Part shown: positions 45,201-54,492 of the stretch, in pieces
Position numbering within the stretch: the first letter of the stretch is position 1
Layout of the letters: each line of letters starts with the position of its first letter
Source: UBA6770 sp965660875
GTDB taxonomy: Bacteria > Bacteroidota > Bacteroidia > Flavobacteriales_G > Salibacteraceae
Assembly (NCBI GenBank): GCA_965660875.1
Contig: CBFIBQ010000015.1
Location: 1-64,000, forward strand
DNA length: 64,000 nt
Direction: 5' to 3'
The notes under the pieces: generated by a model
The model's input: only the letters and a program-made list of their open reading frames with translations
What the model was told of the DNA's origin: nothing
Database searches by the model: none
Made by a program: the position numbers and the translations under genes

Positions 45201-46592
45201 AGATTGCGACCAGTACTGCTCACTGCTTCGGCGGCGGCACTCGGTTTTTTACCCATGGCCATTTCACATTCAACGGGGGCAGAAGTACAGCGTCCATTGG
45301 CCACAGTGGTTATTGGTGGGTTAATTTCTTCAACCCTACTCACTTTATTTGTGCTGCCCATTCTGTATACGTTGCTTGCTAAAAGTCGCAGCTGGAAACC
45401 AACAGTGCTAAAAGGAGCGGGTGTGGTATTGATGTTGTTTGCGCTCAATGGAAACGCTCAAACTCCAGTGTACACCTTGCAAGATGCCATTTCGATTGCC
45501 AAACAGAACAACAACCTGCTAAAGAGCAAGCAGAAAGCGGTAGAACGTCAAAGCACGCTCAAAGCTGCCGGATTTGAAATGGACAAAACACAAGTCTATT
45601 ACAACTTCGACGAAAACAACATAACGCCTATGAATGCTCCACTGCGCGTTTGGGGCATTCAACAGAGCTTCCGTTTTCCTACGGCTTATCGAAGTGAAGC
45701 AAAACTCAATAAGGAGCAGGTGCAACTGCGCAAACGTGCATACGTCTTGGAAGAATGGAAGGTAGAGGAGCAAGTCTCCAAAGCAGTTTACCGCATACAT
45801 TACCATAGCGCACTAAAAGCTAAATACGAATACCTAGACAGTGCGTATCGTGGAATTAGTCGTGCGGCAATGCGCCGCTACGAGTTAGGCGAAACAAACG
45901 GCATAGAGCACTTAACCGCTATTAGCAAGCAAAATGAAATCGGTAATCGACTCAAACAAGTTGAAAACGACCTTCAAATTGCCTACAATGAACTGGACAG
46001 TTGGCTTCAAATAGATAGTCATTATGTATTGAATATTAACGACTTAAAAAAGGTGGAGGTTGACTTAAAGGATACCGTAAGTCCTATGCAGCAATACCTG
46101 GGTCAGCAAGCTAAGGTGATAGCCCAGCAAGAAGCCACTCAAAAGAACAATTGGTTGCCCGATCTGCATTTGGAATACTTTAGGGGAAACAGCCCAATGG
46201 CTACCGATAAAGCATACAATGGCGTGCAGGTTGGACTAGGAATTCCTTTGTTTTATGGGTCTCAGCGATCCAAAGTTAGAGCCCTTCAACTCGAAGGCGA
46301 ACAATTCAAACTCGTGAAGCAAGATTTCCAAAAGCACCTTCAAGCGCGCAGACAGGAGTACCTGTTAGAGTTGACCCAATTGGATCGCATGCTCGGTTAT
46401 TACGACAAAACGGGAAAGGAGTTATCCAATGAACTGATGCACATGGCGCAACAGTCGTATGCCTCAGGAGCAATTGATTACTTCCAATTTTTACAAACCG
46501 TAGAACGTTCTGTTAAGATACACGAACAGTACCTCATTCAGCTGTGGAAATATAACGACACGGCCTTATCACTCAAATACCTCATACAATGA
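42273..46592 (+). CDS. CusA/CzcA-type heavy-metal RND pump fused to TolC-like domain
   Basis: A 1439-residue fusion. Residues 1-1045 are a full RND inner-membrane transporter of the heavy-metal (HME) branch, with FGTVPDVTNNQVQV, IDFGIIIDAAVIIVE and GIAVLNGIVLISEYK in membrane helices 4 and 11, and GFLPMAISHSTGAEVQRPLA. Residues from about 1060 to 1439 form a TolC-family outer-membrane factor (YTLQDAISIAKQNNNLL, later LGIPLFYGSQRSKVRAL), without a separate signal peptide. One polypeptide thus combines pump and exit duct, an arrangement known in Bacteroidota. It overlaps the adaptor gene (ATGA). Confidence 0.93.
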   Translation: MLSKMIRFSLNNKLIIFLFTLLVVVTGIYSLFNLSFGTVPDVTNNQVQVITTTRNLSTQDVEQFITYPIELEIANLPGVEEIRSVSKFGLSVVTIVFEDGMGTYLPRQLIAEKLDLASANIPAEFGKPTMGPISTGLGEIYQYILEVDTAYKQEYSVMELRSIQDWVVRRQLLGIPGVVEVNTWGGYLKQYEVAIDPMKLRSLNLSISSVYEALEMNNSVAGGGYIEKGKYAYFIRGEGLSKNIEDIENTVLKNDRGVPVYIKDVAQVQFGYATRFGAITANGEGEKVLGQVMMLKDANPKEVIEKVKQRVEEIKPSLPPGIRINPFLERSELIDKTSSTILENLILGCLIVIFVVVLLLGNWRAGLVVASIIPLSLLFAISLMYFFDVDANLMSLGAIDFGIIIDAAVIIVEFVAFGITKSQKDLIALSGSERRLRIDEITFNSTNKMMRSAIFGQLIIIIVLVPILLLSNVEGKMFRPMAATLAFALLGTMLFCFTYVPVISSLVLRPTSSGSLNFSNRLILRLKNNYERLLNWAIGKPRLMITSAVVLFVFALSIFLRMGGEFAPKLDEGDFVIQPVLKTGTSLSQTIATTTEIEKVLKTFPEVDQVVTRIGAAEIPTDPMSMEETDVIITLLPKSEWKTAQSKDALAQKMKDELLRNIAGVDYEFTQPIEMRFNELITGVRADLAIKIFGEDLSVLNDKAQEIARVISEVDGAADITVEKTAGLPQMLVSYNRRRIAQFGVTIKQVNEVLGVAFAGKVAGGIYEGEKRFDLVVRYDSSYRKGIQNIENLLVTGKNGLQIPLEELAEITFEKGPAKISRENTHRRTVVNVNVRGRDLESVVLDIQQLINEQVAFPAGYQVTYGGQFENLQSATKHLIYAVPLALLLILILLYFAFRSIKEALLVYSTIPLAAVGGVILLWVRDMPFSISAGVGFIALFGIAVLNGIVLISEYKELFNTHKNFSIPLIIRGSVSRLRPVLLTASAAALGFLPMAISHSTGAEVQRPLATVVIGGLISSTLLTLFVLPILYTLLAKSRSWKPTVLKGAGVVLMLFALNGNAQTPVYTLQDAISIAKQNNNLLKSKQKAVERQSTLKAAGFEMDKTQVYYNFDENNITPMNAPLRVWGIQQSFRFPTAYRSEAKLNKEQVQLRKRAYVLEEWKVEEQVSKAVYRIHYHSALKAKYEYLDSAYRGISRAAMRRYELGETNGIEHLTAISKQNEIGNRLKQVENDLQIAYNELDSWLQIDSHYVLNINDLKKVEVDLKDTVSPMQQYLGQQAKVIAQQEATQKNNWLPDLHLEYFRGNSPMATDKAYNGVQVGLGIPLFYGSQRSKVRALQLEGEQFKLVKQDFQKHLQARRQEYLLELTQLDRMLGYYDKTGKELSNELMHMAQQSYASGAIDYFQFLQTVERSVKIHEQYLIQLWKYNDTALSLKYLIQ

Positions 46593-47509
46593 ACAATATA
46601 AAATACTCTAAAATGATACATCCATTAAAAACCTTACTTACAGGAGCCTTAGCTGTGCTGGCTGTGAGTTGTGCAACACCCGAAACTGAAACGCCCACTG
46701 TTGCAAACCATGCGAATGCACCAGCAGAAGCAGTTGAAACTGCAACCATTGCAGCAGAGAAAAATACAGACAAGGGCGTAAAATTGAGAGGGTATATCGA
46801 TGTGCCCCCACAATACAAATCGGTGGTGAGTCCTTATTTTGAGGGATTTATAAAAACCGTGCACGTAGTGATTGGGCAGCGCGTAACAAAGGGAAGTGCT
46901 TTATTTACCCTCGAAAACCCAGATTACATTAAGATACAGGAAGAATACCTCTCGGTAAAGCAGGAGTTTGAGTATCTAAAACTGGATTACGATAGGCAAA
47001 AGCAGCTTGCGGAAGAGGACATTACCTCTGCAAAGCAATTCAAACGAGTAGAGGCGGATTTTATTCAGGTAAAAACCAAGTACGCCGCATTGAAACTTAA
47101 ATTGAAACTCATGAAGCTGCCGTTGAAGGCAATAGAAGCTGGCGAAATGCTTGCACAACTCACCGTAAGGGCTCCCATTACTGGGGATATTACCGAGTTG
47201 AATTTGACCCAAGGTGCTTTTATTGGGACCGAACAAGTAGCGGCAGAAATTATCAATACCGATCACCTGCACCTTGAGTTACAGGCCTATGAAAAAGACG
47301 TTATGCGGATAAAAGTAGGGCAGGGCTTTACCTTTCGAATGGTGGATAATCCAGACCAATCCTACCGTGCCCGGATATATGCGGTGGGCAAAAAGATGGA
47401 TACGCAGAGTAGAACCGTGCAGGTCCACGGACACGTATTGGATACACATAAGCAGTTTATGCCCGGTATGTATGTGGATGCAATGATGGATACGCAGGCG
47501 ATGGATTGA
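46589..47509 (+). CDS. RND efflux periplasmic adaptor (CusB/CzcB-like)
   Basis: A 306-residue membrane-fusion protein. A signal sequence with lipobox (LAVLAVSCA) makes it a lipoprotein. The biotinyl-lipoyl half-motifs flank a hairpin (YFEGFIKTVHVVIGQRVTKG ... coiled coil ... LTVRAPITGDITELNLTQGAFI), and a beta-barrel follows (LHLELQAYEKDVMRIKVGQG). It is shorter than many CusB proteins, which have an N-terminal metal-binding part. ATG 46589 overlaps the pump stop; ATG 46613 is the alternative. It connects the pump to the outer membrane. Confidence 0.9.
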   Translation: MNNIKYSKMIHPLKTLLTGALAVLAVSCATPETETPTVANHANAPAEAVETATIAAEKNTDKGVKLRGYIDVPPQYKSVVSPYFEGFIKTVHVVIGQRVTKGSALFTLENPDYIKIQEEYLSVKQEFEYLKLDYDRQKQLAEEDITSAKQFKRVEADFIQVKTKYAALKLKLKLMKLPLKAIEAGEMLAQLTVRAPITGDITELNLTQGAFIGTEQVAAEIINTDHLHLELQAYEKDVMRIKVGQGFTFRMVDNPDQSYRARIYAVGKKMDTQSRTVQVHGHVLDTHKQFMPGMYVDAMMDTQAMD

Positions 47510-47582
47510 AGCGCGCGCTAGATTATTTGCTTACTACAATACCCAGGGTAATTTAAATGCAACTTGCCCCATTTTTTTTTAA

Positions 47583-47669
47583 ATGAAAACTCAAATTATA
47601 AGAACATTGCTGGCTGCAGTTCTATTTGCAACAAGGTTTATTTTTGCCAAAGCAAGAACGCTAGAGTAG
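47583..47669 (+). CDS. Possible 28-residue exported peptide
   Basis: A tiny ORF, MKTQIIRTLLAAVLFATRFIF..., reads as a signal-peptide-like sequence and stops soon after. It could be a leader peptide, a remnant of a gene, or chance. No strong ribosome site is seen. Confidence 0.25.
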   Translation: MKTQIIRTLLAAVLFATRFIFAKARTLE

Positions 47670-47695
47670 AAGTGAGTTACTAAAAAACAAACGAC

Positions 47696-48205
47696 ATGGA
47701 TTTAATTAAAACGGCTACCGAATGGGCATTGGGCGATGCACTGCAAGGAAAGCTTATGATGGCCTCTGGGGTATTGGCCCTGACAGGGATATTCTTTATA
47801 CTCAAATCAGATGCGCCCTTGCTCAAGGGAATGCTCATTCCATTAGCGCTATTTGCGCTGATAGGGTTGAGTTATGGCGGTTATTTAGCATTTACTCGAG
47901 CCGGTCATCTTCAAAAAGTTGAAACGCTCTATGCTTCAGATGCGAACCAAGCGGTGGCGCAGGAATTAGAAAAAGCTGAGCGGGACAATTACAATTATAC
48001 CTTGATCAAAAAAATATGGCCGGTGCTTATCGTCATAACAGCTGTGTTGTTGTTCTTTTTTAAGGGCGACTATGCAAAGGGTGTACTGATTGCTTTGCTC
48101 ATTTTGTTTGTGTACGGCTTGTTGGTGGATACCCTTTTGCACCACCGGTTGACTCCGTATTACGAGCTGCTCCAAACCTTGAGTTCAAAAGGAAACCAGC
48201 TGTAG
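47696..48205 (+). CDS. Hypothetical multi-pass membrane protein
   Basis: A 169-residue protein with about four transmembrane segments (about 20-37, 45-65, 107-122 and 128-145) and an acidic Ala/Glu-rich loop between the second and third. It resembles small membrane proteins common in flavobacteria without known function. It is the last chromosomal gene before the defence island; the left direct repeat starts 68 bp after its stop. Confidence 0.65.
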   Translation: MDLIKTATEWALGDALQGKLMMASGVLALTGIFFILKSDAPLLKGMLIPLALFALIGLSYGGYLAFTRAGHLQKVETLYASDANQAVAQELEKAERDNYNYTLIKKIWPVLIVITAVLLFFFKGDYAKGVLIALLILFVYGLLVDTLLHHRLTPYYELLQTLSSKGNQL

Positions 48206-48272
48206 TTCCATTTTTTAAGGATAGATCTTATTGCGTTTGTTGACCGGTATTGGCTCAGTAGAACTGTTGCTT

Positions 48273-48383
48273 AGAGCGGGGCGTGAAAGGTTTTCTTTCC
48301 AGTTACCTACAATTCTGATTTAAAATTCTTTATTTTTTTATTCTGCTGAACGAGTGGAAAGGATTGGTGGGAGTTGTGGGTGA
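48273..48383 (+). repeat. Left imperfect direct repeat bounding the defence island
   Basis: Shares with 59786-59909, in the same order and strand: AGAGC, GTGAAAGGTTTTC, TTCCA, TAAAATTCT, GCTGAAC, GGGAGTTGTG and short words between them. Looser similarity reaches back to about 48234. It lies 87 bp before hsdR. Confidence 0.7.
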
Positions 48384-48470
48384 AGCGATTATCTGACATC
48401 AATTACTATTGAGTTAATTTCTTTTTTAGTCAGTGACTTTGACTTAATTTGGTTTTTCTTAAAACCGAAT

Positions 48471-51400
48471 ATGAAATTCAACGAAGACAGCCGAGTAAAA
48501 ATACCAAGCCTTTTGCACTTAACAAGGTTAGGATATGATTACCTGCCGTTGAAAGATGCCGAATGGGATGCCGATACCAACATCTTTACTGACATATTCT
48601 TAAGGAGTATCATTAAAATCAACGAAGGTTTAGCAGAAGACGATGCAAGACGACTGCTCGATGAAATCTCGTTGTCTTTGGATAATGAAGATTTAGGAAA
48701 GGCTTTTTATCATCGTTTGATTCAGAAATCGGGGATTAAACTCATCGATTTTGAAAATTTTGACAACAACACATTCAACGTAGTTACTGAGCTGACTTAC
48801 AAAAAGGATGACGACGAGTTCCGGCCTGATATCATTCTTTTAGTCAATGGAATGCCATTGGTATTTATAGAAGTTAAAATACCGAACAACAAGAATGGCA
48901 TGTTGGAGGAACGAGATCGAATGTTCTTTAAAAGAAACACAAATAAGAAATTCAGAAAGTTTATAAACATCACTCAATTGATGGTGTTCTCCAACAACAT
49001 GGAATATGATGATGGATCACCATTGCCAATTGAAGGAGCGTTTTACGCAACACCTTCCTATCATAAACCAGTATTCAACTATTTCCGAGAGGAAGAGCAA
49101 CTGGACTTGACGCAAGTACTGCAACCAGAAGATGACTCTATTGAGAACTTTGTTTTAAAAGACAACAACTTAGTGGGTATTAAAAACAGTGCTGAGTTCC
49201 TAACCAATAAAGATGCTCAGTCGCCAACCAATAAAATATCTACGTCCTTATTTAGTAAAGACCGCCTGGCTTTTATTTTACAATATGCTATTGCTTATGT
49301 GAATGAAACCACTGGTTTGCAAAAGCACATAATGCGCTATCCTCAATTGTTTGCTACCAAAGCCATTGAAGCCAAATTAGAAGCTGGAATAAACAAAGGA
49401 ATCATTTGGCACACACAGGGTAGCGGTAAAACGGCTCTTGCGTATTACAACGTCAAACATTTGACCGACTATTACCAAAGCAAGAACATTGTACCCAAAT
49501 TCTATTTCATTGTAGATCGATTGGATTTGTTGGTGCAGGCAGGCAAAGAGTTTAGAAGCCGTGGTTTGGTAGTGCACAATGTAAATTCAAGAGATGAATT
49601 TGCGCGAACCATTAAATCCACCCAGGCAATTGAAAACGATGCTGGAAAAGCAGAAATTACGGTTGTCAATATTCAGAAGTTTAAGGATGATCCCGATGTT
49701 GTTCGGAATACAGATTATAACCTAAACCTCCAACGGGTTTATTTTCTAGATGAAGTACATCGCAGTTATAATCCAAAAGGGAGCTTTTTGGCCAACTTAA
49801 GAGAGTCTGATCCCAATTCGGTAAAGATTGGATTAACAGGAACACCCTTGTTAGGCGATGATGTTAACTCTAAACTATTGTTTGGCGACTACATTCATAA
49901 GTACTACTACAATCGTTCAATTGCAGACGGATATACACTAAGGCTGATTCGTGAAGAAATTGAAACCAGTTACAGTTTAACTTTAAAAGAAGCATTAGAT
50001 AAGATTAAGGTCCTGAAAGGGAACGTTGATAAAAGTGATATTTACGCTGACTATCGGTTTGTAGAGCCCATGTTACATTACATTGTTACGGATTTTGAAA
50101 ACAGTCGTACTTCAATGAATGATTCGAGTATTGGAGCAATGGTTATTTGTGACTCCTCGAAACAGGCTAAAGAGATGCAAACTATTTTCCAACAGAAATA
50201 CGCTGGATCAAATGAGGATTCGGAATTGGGTACAATGCAAATGGCCGCAGAGCCGGTTCTTGGCTATACAGATAAAAAGAAGAGCGAAAATCAAATAAAA
50301 TCGTCGGCTGTAATACTACATGATGTTGGTACAAAGCAAGATCGTAAAATTTGGGTAGATGATTTTAAAGATGGAAAAATTGACATCCTCTTTGTTTACA
50401 ACATGTTGCTTACTGGTTTTGATGCCAAACGATTAAAGAAACTGTACATAGGTCGAGTTATAAAATCGCACAACTTGTTGCAAGCGCTTACTCGGGTAAA
50501 CAGAACCTACAAGGAGTTTCGCTACGGCTATGTGGTCGATTTTGCCGACATACAAGGTGAGTTTGATAAAACCAATCAAGCTTATTTTAATGAGTTACAA
50601 TCGGAGCTAGGCGATGAGATGCAGCATTATTCCGACTTGTTTATTTCTCCTGAGGAAATAGAAGAGCAAATCGAAGAAATAAAAGATGCCTTGTTTCACT
50701 TTGATACAAAGAACGGAGAGGTATTCACTCAACAGATTTCGCAGATAAACGACCGCAAACAAATGCTGGATATTACAAGAGCATTAAACAATGCCAAAAG
50801 CTTGTACAACCTTATTCGTTTATCCGGGAACTACGATCTATTAGAGAAACTTGATTTTAGAAAACTGACTTTACTGGCCAGAAGAGCGCAGGAGCGCTTA
50901 TCCATGATTAACACCAAGGAAGTTCTCGAGAGTAGCGTTGATACCACCAATTTGTTGAACGTGGCCTTAGAAGACGTGCTTTTTGCTTTTACCAAAGTGA
51001 AAGAAGAAGAAATGGTATTGGCTGACGAGCTCAAAACCATTTTACAAAAAACTAGAGAAGGTTTGGCTGGCAATTTTGACCAGAAAGACCCCGTCTTTAT
51101 TTCTCTGAAAGATGAGCTAGAACGTCTGTTCAAAAAGAAAAACCTGAGCGAGGTGAGCAAAGAAGAGATGGAGCAAAACATTGAGGCTTTGACTAAAATA
51201 CACGAACGATCTAAAGAATTGGAACGCACCAACAACCTGATTAAAGCCAAATATGAAAACGATGCGAAGTATGCACGTATTCATAAACGGCTGATGGAGA
51301 AAGACCCATTAACCGAAAGCGAACGCAAATTGTTTGAGGTGCTTTGCGAACTAAAAGAAGAAGTAGACAATCATATCTTACAGAATGCCAAGATTTTAGA

Positions 51401-51551
51401 AAATGAAAGTTTTGTAGATAAAATGATTTCTAGAATGGTAATTGTGGAGTTTAAAAAGCAAAACATACCCTTGGACTTAGACAAATCGAAACGGATTATC
51501 AATTTGGTAACCAAAGAATATATGAACGAATACCACGGTAGAACCGCATAA
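48471..51551 (+). CDS. hsdR: Type I restriction-modification system, restriction subunit (second system)
   Basis: A 1026-residue HsdR of the longer, EcoR124/HsdR-like branch. The N-terminal nuclease domain has FRPDIILLVNGMPLVFIEVK (D...ExK, about 120-140), and the helicase core has Walker A GSGKT (317-321), FLDEVHRS (DEVH from Asp427) and GLTGTPL. The C-terminal ~300 residues are helical and bind the methylase. It is the first gene of a second type I operon, clearly not a copy of the first (6829-9207), which is 792 residues with DECH. It translocates on DNA and cuts unmodified invaders. Confidence 0.93.
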   Translation: MKFNEDSRVKIPSLLHLTRLGYDYLPLKDAEWDADTNIFTDIFLRSIIKINEGLAEDDARRLLDEISLSLDNEDLGKAFYHRLIQKSGIKLIDFENFDNNTFNVVTELTYKKDDDEFRPDIILLVNGMPLVFIEVKIPNNKNGMLEERDRMFFKRNTNKKFRKFINITQLMVFSNNMEYDDGSPLPIEGAFYATPSYHKPVFNYFREEEQLDLTQVLQPEDDSIENFVLKDNNLVGIKNSAEFLTNKDAQSPTNKISTSLFSKDRLAFILQYAIAYVNETTGLQKHIMRYPQLFATKAIEAKLEAGINKGIIWHTQGSGKTALAYYNVKHLTDYYQSKNIVPKFYFIVDRLDLLVQAGKEFRSRGLVVHNVNSRDEFARTIKSTQAIENDAGKAEITVVNIQKFKDDPDVVRNTDYNLNLQRVYFLDEVHRSYNPKGSFLANLRESDPNSVKIGLTGTPLLGDDVNSKLLFGDYIHKYYYNRSIADGYTLRLIREEIETSYSLTLKEALDKIKVLKGNVDKSDIYADYRFVEPMLHYIVTDFENSRTSMNDSSIGAMVICDSSKQAKEMQTIFQQKYAGSNEDSELGTMQMAAEPVLGYTDKKKSENQIKSSAVILHDVGTKQDRKIWVDDFKDGKIDILFVYNMLLTGFDAKRLKKLYIGRVIKSHNLLQALTRVNRTYKEFRYGYVVDFADIQGEFDKTNQAYFNELQSELGDEMQHYSDLFISPEEIEEQIEEIKDALFHFDTKNGEVFTQQISQINDRKQMLDITRALNNAKSLYNLIRLSGNYDLLEKLDFRKLTLLARRAQERLSMINTKEVLESSVDTTNLLNVALEDVLFAFTKVKEEEMVLADELKTILQKTREGLAGNFDQKDPVFISLKDELERLFKKKNLSEVSKEEMEQNIEALTKIHERSKELERTNNLIKAKYENDAKYARIHKRLMEKDPLTESERKLFEVLCELKEEVDNHILQNAKILENESFVDKMISRMVIVEFKKQNIPLDLDKSKRIINLVTKEYMNEYHGRTA

Positions 51552-51562
51552 TAGAAAAGTAC

Positions 51563-53185
51563 ATGACATCAAAAGAATTTGAAAATAAAGTAAAAGAGCT
51601 CATTGACGACTTAAAAGGCGTATGCGCTAACTACGGATTGGGAAATGATGGCAATGAGTTTAAGATAATTACTCAAGTCTTCTTGTACAAGTTTCTGAAC
51701 GACAAGTTTGCGTACGAAATAAAGCAATTGGAGCCTAAACTGGCTAGTGACGACAATTGGCAAGACACATTGAGCAAGTATAAGAAAGACGATTACGAAT
51801 TGCTGCTCATGCAATTAAGCGAAGGCACAGCATTAATACAGCCCGATCATTTTATCGGGTCTTTGTTTCATAAACAAGACGAACCTGATTTTGCAAAATT
51901 ATTTGACGATACCTTACAAGATATTGCCAAAATAAACACCGACATTTTCTCTGTAAAAGAAGATGGTGGTGCTAAGGTGGTGCTGTTTAACCGCGTAAGT
52001 GAGTTTGTATCGGAATCGAAGCGCGATGCCTTTTGCAAAGCCATTATCAATAAACTCGTCAACTTTAGTTTTGAGCGCATTTTTAATGAGAAGTATGATT
52101 TTTATGCAGCCATTTTTGAATACCTGATCTCTGACTACAACAAAGACAGTGGCGGAAAATATGCCGAGTATTTTACACCACATGCAGTGGCCAAAATTAT
52201 GGCGGCTTGTTTGGTAACGGGAAAGGTAGATAATGTAACCTGTTACGATCCTTCTGCTGGTTCAGGAACCCTGCTAATGAATTTGGCGCATGCCATAGGC
52301 GAGGATAAGTGTACGATCTACTCTCAAGACATATCTCAAAAATCGTCGAGTTTATTGCGTTTGAATTTGATCTTGAACAACCTCGTACATTCCATTCAGA
52401 ATATCATACAAGGAAACACGATTCAGTACCCTTATCACAAACAAGATAACGGACAGCTAGAACAATTCGATTACATTGTATCTAACCCTCCGTTTAAACT
52501 TGATTTCTCGGATTATAGTGCCGATTTGGATACCAAAGCCAACAACGAACGTTTTTTTGCAGGAATACCCAAAGTACCTGCGAAGAAAAAAGATTCCATG
52601 GCGATCTACCTTATGTTTTTGCAACACATTATGCACAGTCTAAGTGCAAAAGGCAAAGCAGCTGTAGTTGTGCCTACTGGCTTTATTACTGCCCAAAGTG
52701 GAATTGATAAAAAGATTAGAGAAAAAATGGTGGAGAGTAAAATGTTGGCTGGTGTGGTAAGTATGCCAAGCAACATTTTTGCGACTACAGGTACCAACGT
52801 CAGTATTTTGTTTTTGGATGCTAGTAATACTGGAGATGTGGTATTGATTGACGCTTCTAACCTAGGCACCAAAGTAAAAGAAGGGAAAAACCAGAAAACA
52901 CTATTATCCGAAACAGAAGAACAACAAATTATTAACGTGTTTAATGCCAAAGAAGCAAAAGACGATTTCTCAGTGGTGGTTTCTTACGATGACATAAAAA
53001 CAAAGAATTATTCCTTAAGTGCTGGGCAATACTTTGAAGTAAAGATTGCGTATGTTGATATAACACATGAAGAGTTTGCTGCTAAAATGAGTGGCTTTGA
53101 AAGCAACATAGCAAGTTTGTTTGAAGAATCTAAAACATTGGAAAAAGAAATTCAAGGAAATTTAAAGTCTTTGAATTATGAATAA
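51563..53185 (+). CDS. hsdM: Type I restriction-modification system, modification subunit (second system)
   Basis: A 540-residue N6-adenine methyltransferase subunit with an N-terminal HsdM_N domain (about 5-150), the SAM motif YDPSAGSGTL (Asp229) and the catalytic NPPF at 308-311. The target-adjacent segment YAEYFTPHAVAKIMA precedes motif I. It starts 11 bp after hsdR and overlaps the hsdS start by 8 bp. It makes the host methylation of this second system together with HsdS. Confidence 0.94.
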   Translation: MTSKEFENKVKELIDDLKGVCANYGLGNDGNEFKIITQVFLYKFLNDKFAYEIKQLEPKLASDDNWQDTLSKYKKDDYELLLMQLSEGTALIQPDHFIGSLFHKQDEPDFAKLFDDTLQDIAKINTDIFSVKEDGGAKVVLFNRVSEFVSESKRDAFCKAIINKLVNFSFERIFNEKYDFYAAIFEYLISDYNKDSGGKYAEYFTPHAVAKIMAACLVTGKVDNVTCYDPSAGSGTLLMNLAHAIGEDKCTIYSQDISQKSSSLLRLNLILNNLVHSIQNIIQGNTIQYPYHKQDNGQLEQFDYIVSNPPFKLDFSDYSADLDTKANNERFFAGIPKVPAKKKDSMAIYLMFLQHIMHSLSAKGKAAVVVPTGFITAQSGIDKKIREKMVESKMLAGVVSMPSNIFATTGTNVSILFLDASNTGDVVLIDASNLGTKVKEGKNQKTLLSETEEQQIINVFNAKEAKDDFSVVVSYDDIKTKNYSLSAGQYFEVKIAYVDITHEEFAAKMSGFESNIASLFEESKTLEKEIQGNLKSLNYE

Positions 53186-54431
53186 AGTTGTACTAAGTAA
53201 AGTTATTGATATCATTAGTGGTGGGACACCGAAAACGAAAGTGCCTGAATATTGGAATGGAAGTGTAGGTTGGTTATCTGTAACCGATTTCAATAATGAT
53301 TTGAGAAATGTTTATCGTACAGAAAAAACTATTACTGAATTAGGAGTAAAACACAGTAATACCAAATTTCTAGAAAAAGGTGATATAATAATCTCAGCGA
53401 GAGGAACAGTTGGTGCTCTAGCTCAGATAGGAACTCGAATGTGTTTTAATCAATCATGTTTTGGTATAAGAGGAAAAGAGGGTGTTTTGGACACTGATTT
53501 CCTCTATTATTCTTTGAAAAACTATGTAAGACATATAGTTAAAAGAAGTCAGGGTTCTGTGTTTGATACAATAAATCTAGCTTCATTCAATTTAATGGAA
53601 ATTGAAATCCCTAATCAAGTAACTTCTCAAAAAAGAATAGCCAAAGTCCTTTCCGATTTAGATACCAAAATAGAACTCAACAATAAAATCAATACTGAGT
53701 TAGAAGCCATGGCCAAACTCATTTACGATTATTGGTTTGTGCAGTTTGATTTCCCTGATGAAAACGGAAGGCCTTACAAATCCTCTGGTGGCAAAATGGT
53801 TTACAACGAGGAGCTAAAAAGAGAGATTCCTGAGGGGTGGGAGGTGAAAGAACTGGGAGAAATTACTAAAAGGAGTAATCAAACTATCGATCCATCCAAA
53901 AACCCAAATGAGACTTTCAAACTATATAGTATCCCAGGGTTTGATGAATGCGGGTCATTTCAAGAAGTACATGGAAATGAGATAAAAAGTTCGAAATTTC
54001 AGATAGACCAAAGAGATCTTCTTGTTTCAAAATTAAACCCGCGATTTAACAGAGTTATTTACGCTGAGGATTTATCAGCTCAAATATCTTCAACGGAATT
54101 CGTTGTATGGCGAACTGCGGATGATTTTATCAAGGCCTTTCTGTACATTTTAGCACGTTCAACACATTTTCAGTCATTTTGTATTCAAAATGCAACCGGC
54201 TCATCTGGAAGTCACAGGAGAATAAACCCTGAGGTGATGATGGCCTATAGAGTCCCAATTAATGATGATATACTAGTTGAATACGGTGAAAAGGTTCATG
54301 ATCAAATTCGTCTTTTTCATAATAACATGAAACAAAATCAAAAACTAGCCGAACTGAGAGATTGGTTGTTGCCCATGTTAATGAATGGTCAGGTAAGAGT
54401 AGGAGAAGCTGCAAAAGAAACAGAAATGTAA
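53178..54431 (+). CDS. hsdS: Type I restriction-modification system, specificity subunit (second system)
   Basis: A 417-residue HsdS with two recognition domains (about 1-150 and 220-370). The central conserved spacer (KRIAKVLSDLDTKIELNNKINTELEAMAKLIYDYWFVQFDFP) and the C-terminal one (NQKLAELRDWLLPMLMNGQVRVG) are typical. The first domain starts with the LSKVIDIISGGTPKT pattern that many HsdS share. It sets the sequence recognised by the second system, which should differ from the first as the recognition domains are unrelated by eye. Confidence 0.93.
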   Translation: MNKVVLSKVIDIISGGTPKTKVPEYWNGSVGWLSVTDFNNDLRNVYRTEKTITELGVKHSNTKFLEKGDIIISARGTVGALAQIGTRMCFNQSCFGIRGKEGVLDTDFLYYSLKNYVRHIVKRSQGSVFDTINLASFNLMEIEIPNQVTSQKRIAKVLSDLDTKIELNNKINTELEAMAKLIYDYWFVQFDFPDENGRPYKSSGGKMVYNEELKREIPEGWEVKELGEITKRSNQTIDPSKNPNETFKLYSIPGFDECGSFQEVHGNEIKSSKFQIDQRDLLVSKLNPRFNRVIYAEDLSAQISSTEFVVWRTADDFIKAFLYILARSTHFQSFCIQNATGSSGSHRRINPEVMMAYRVPINDDILVEYGEKVHDQIRLFHNNMKQNQKLAELRDWLLPMLMNGQVRVGEAAKETEM

Positions 54432-54492
54432 ATGGCCGCTGAGCCGAGGGGGGAGTATAAATAATTCGAGTGTAAAATGTAATTAGTTAATT

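Noticed and set aside
54432..54492. Space for an AvcI-type inhibitory RNA before the AvcD-like gene
   Set aside because: The gap is only 61 bp and I see no hairpin or promoter typical of a small RNA in it. An overlapping RNA cannot be excluded but is not supported.
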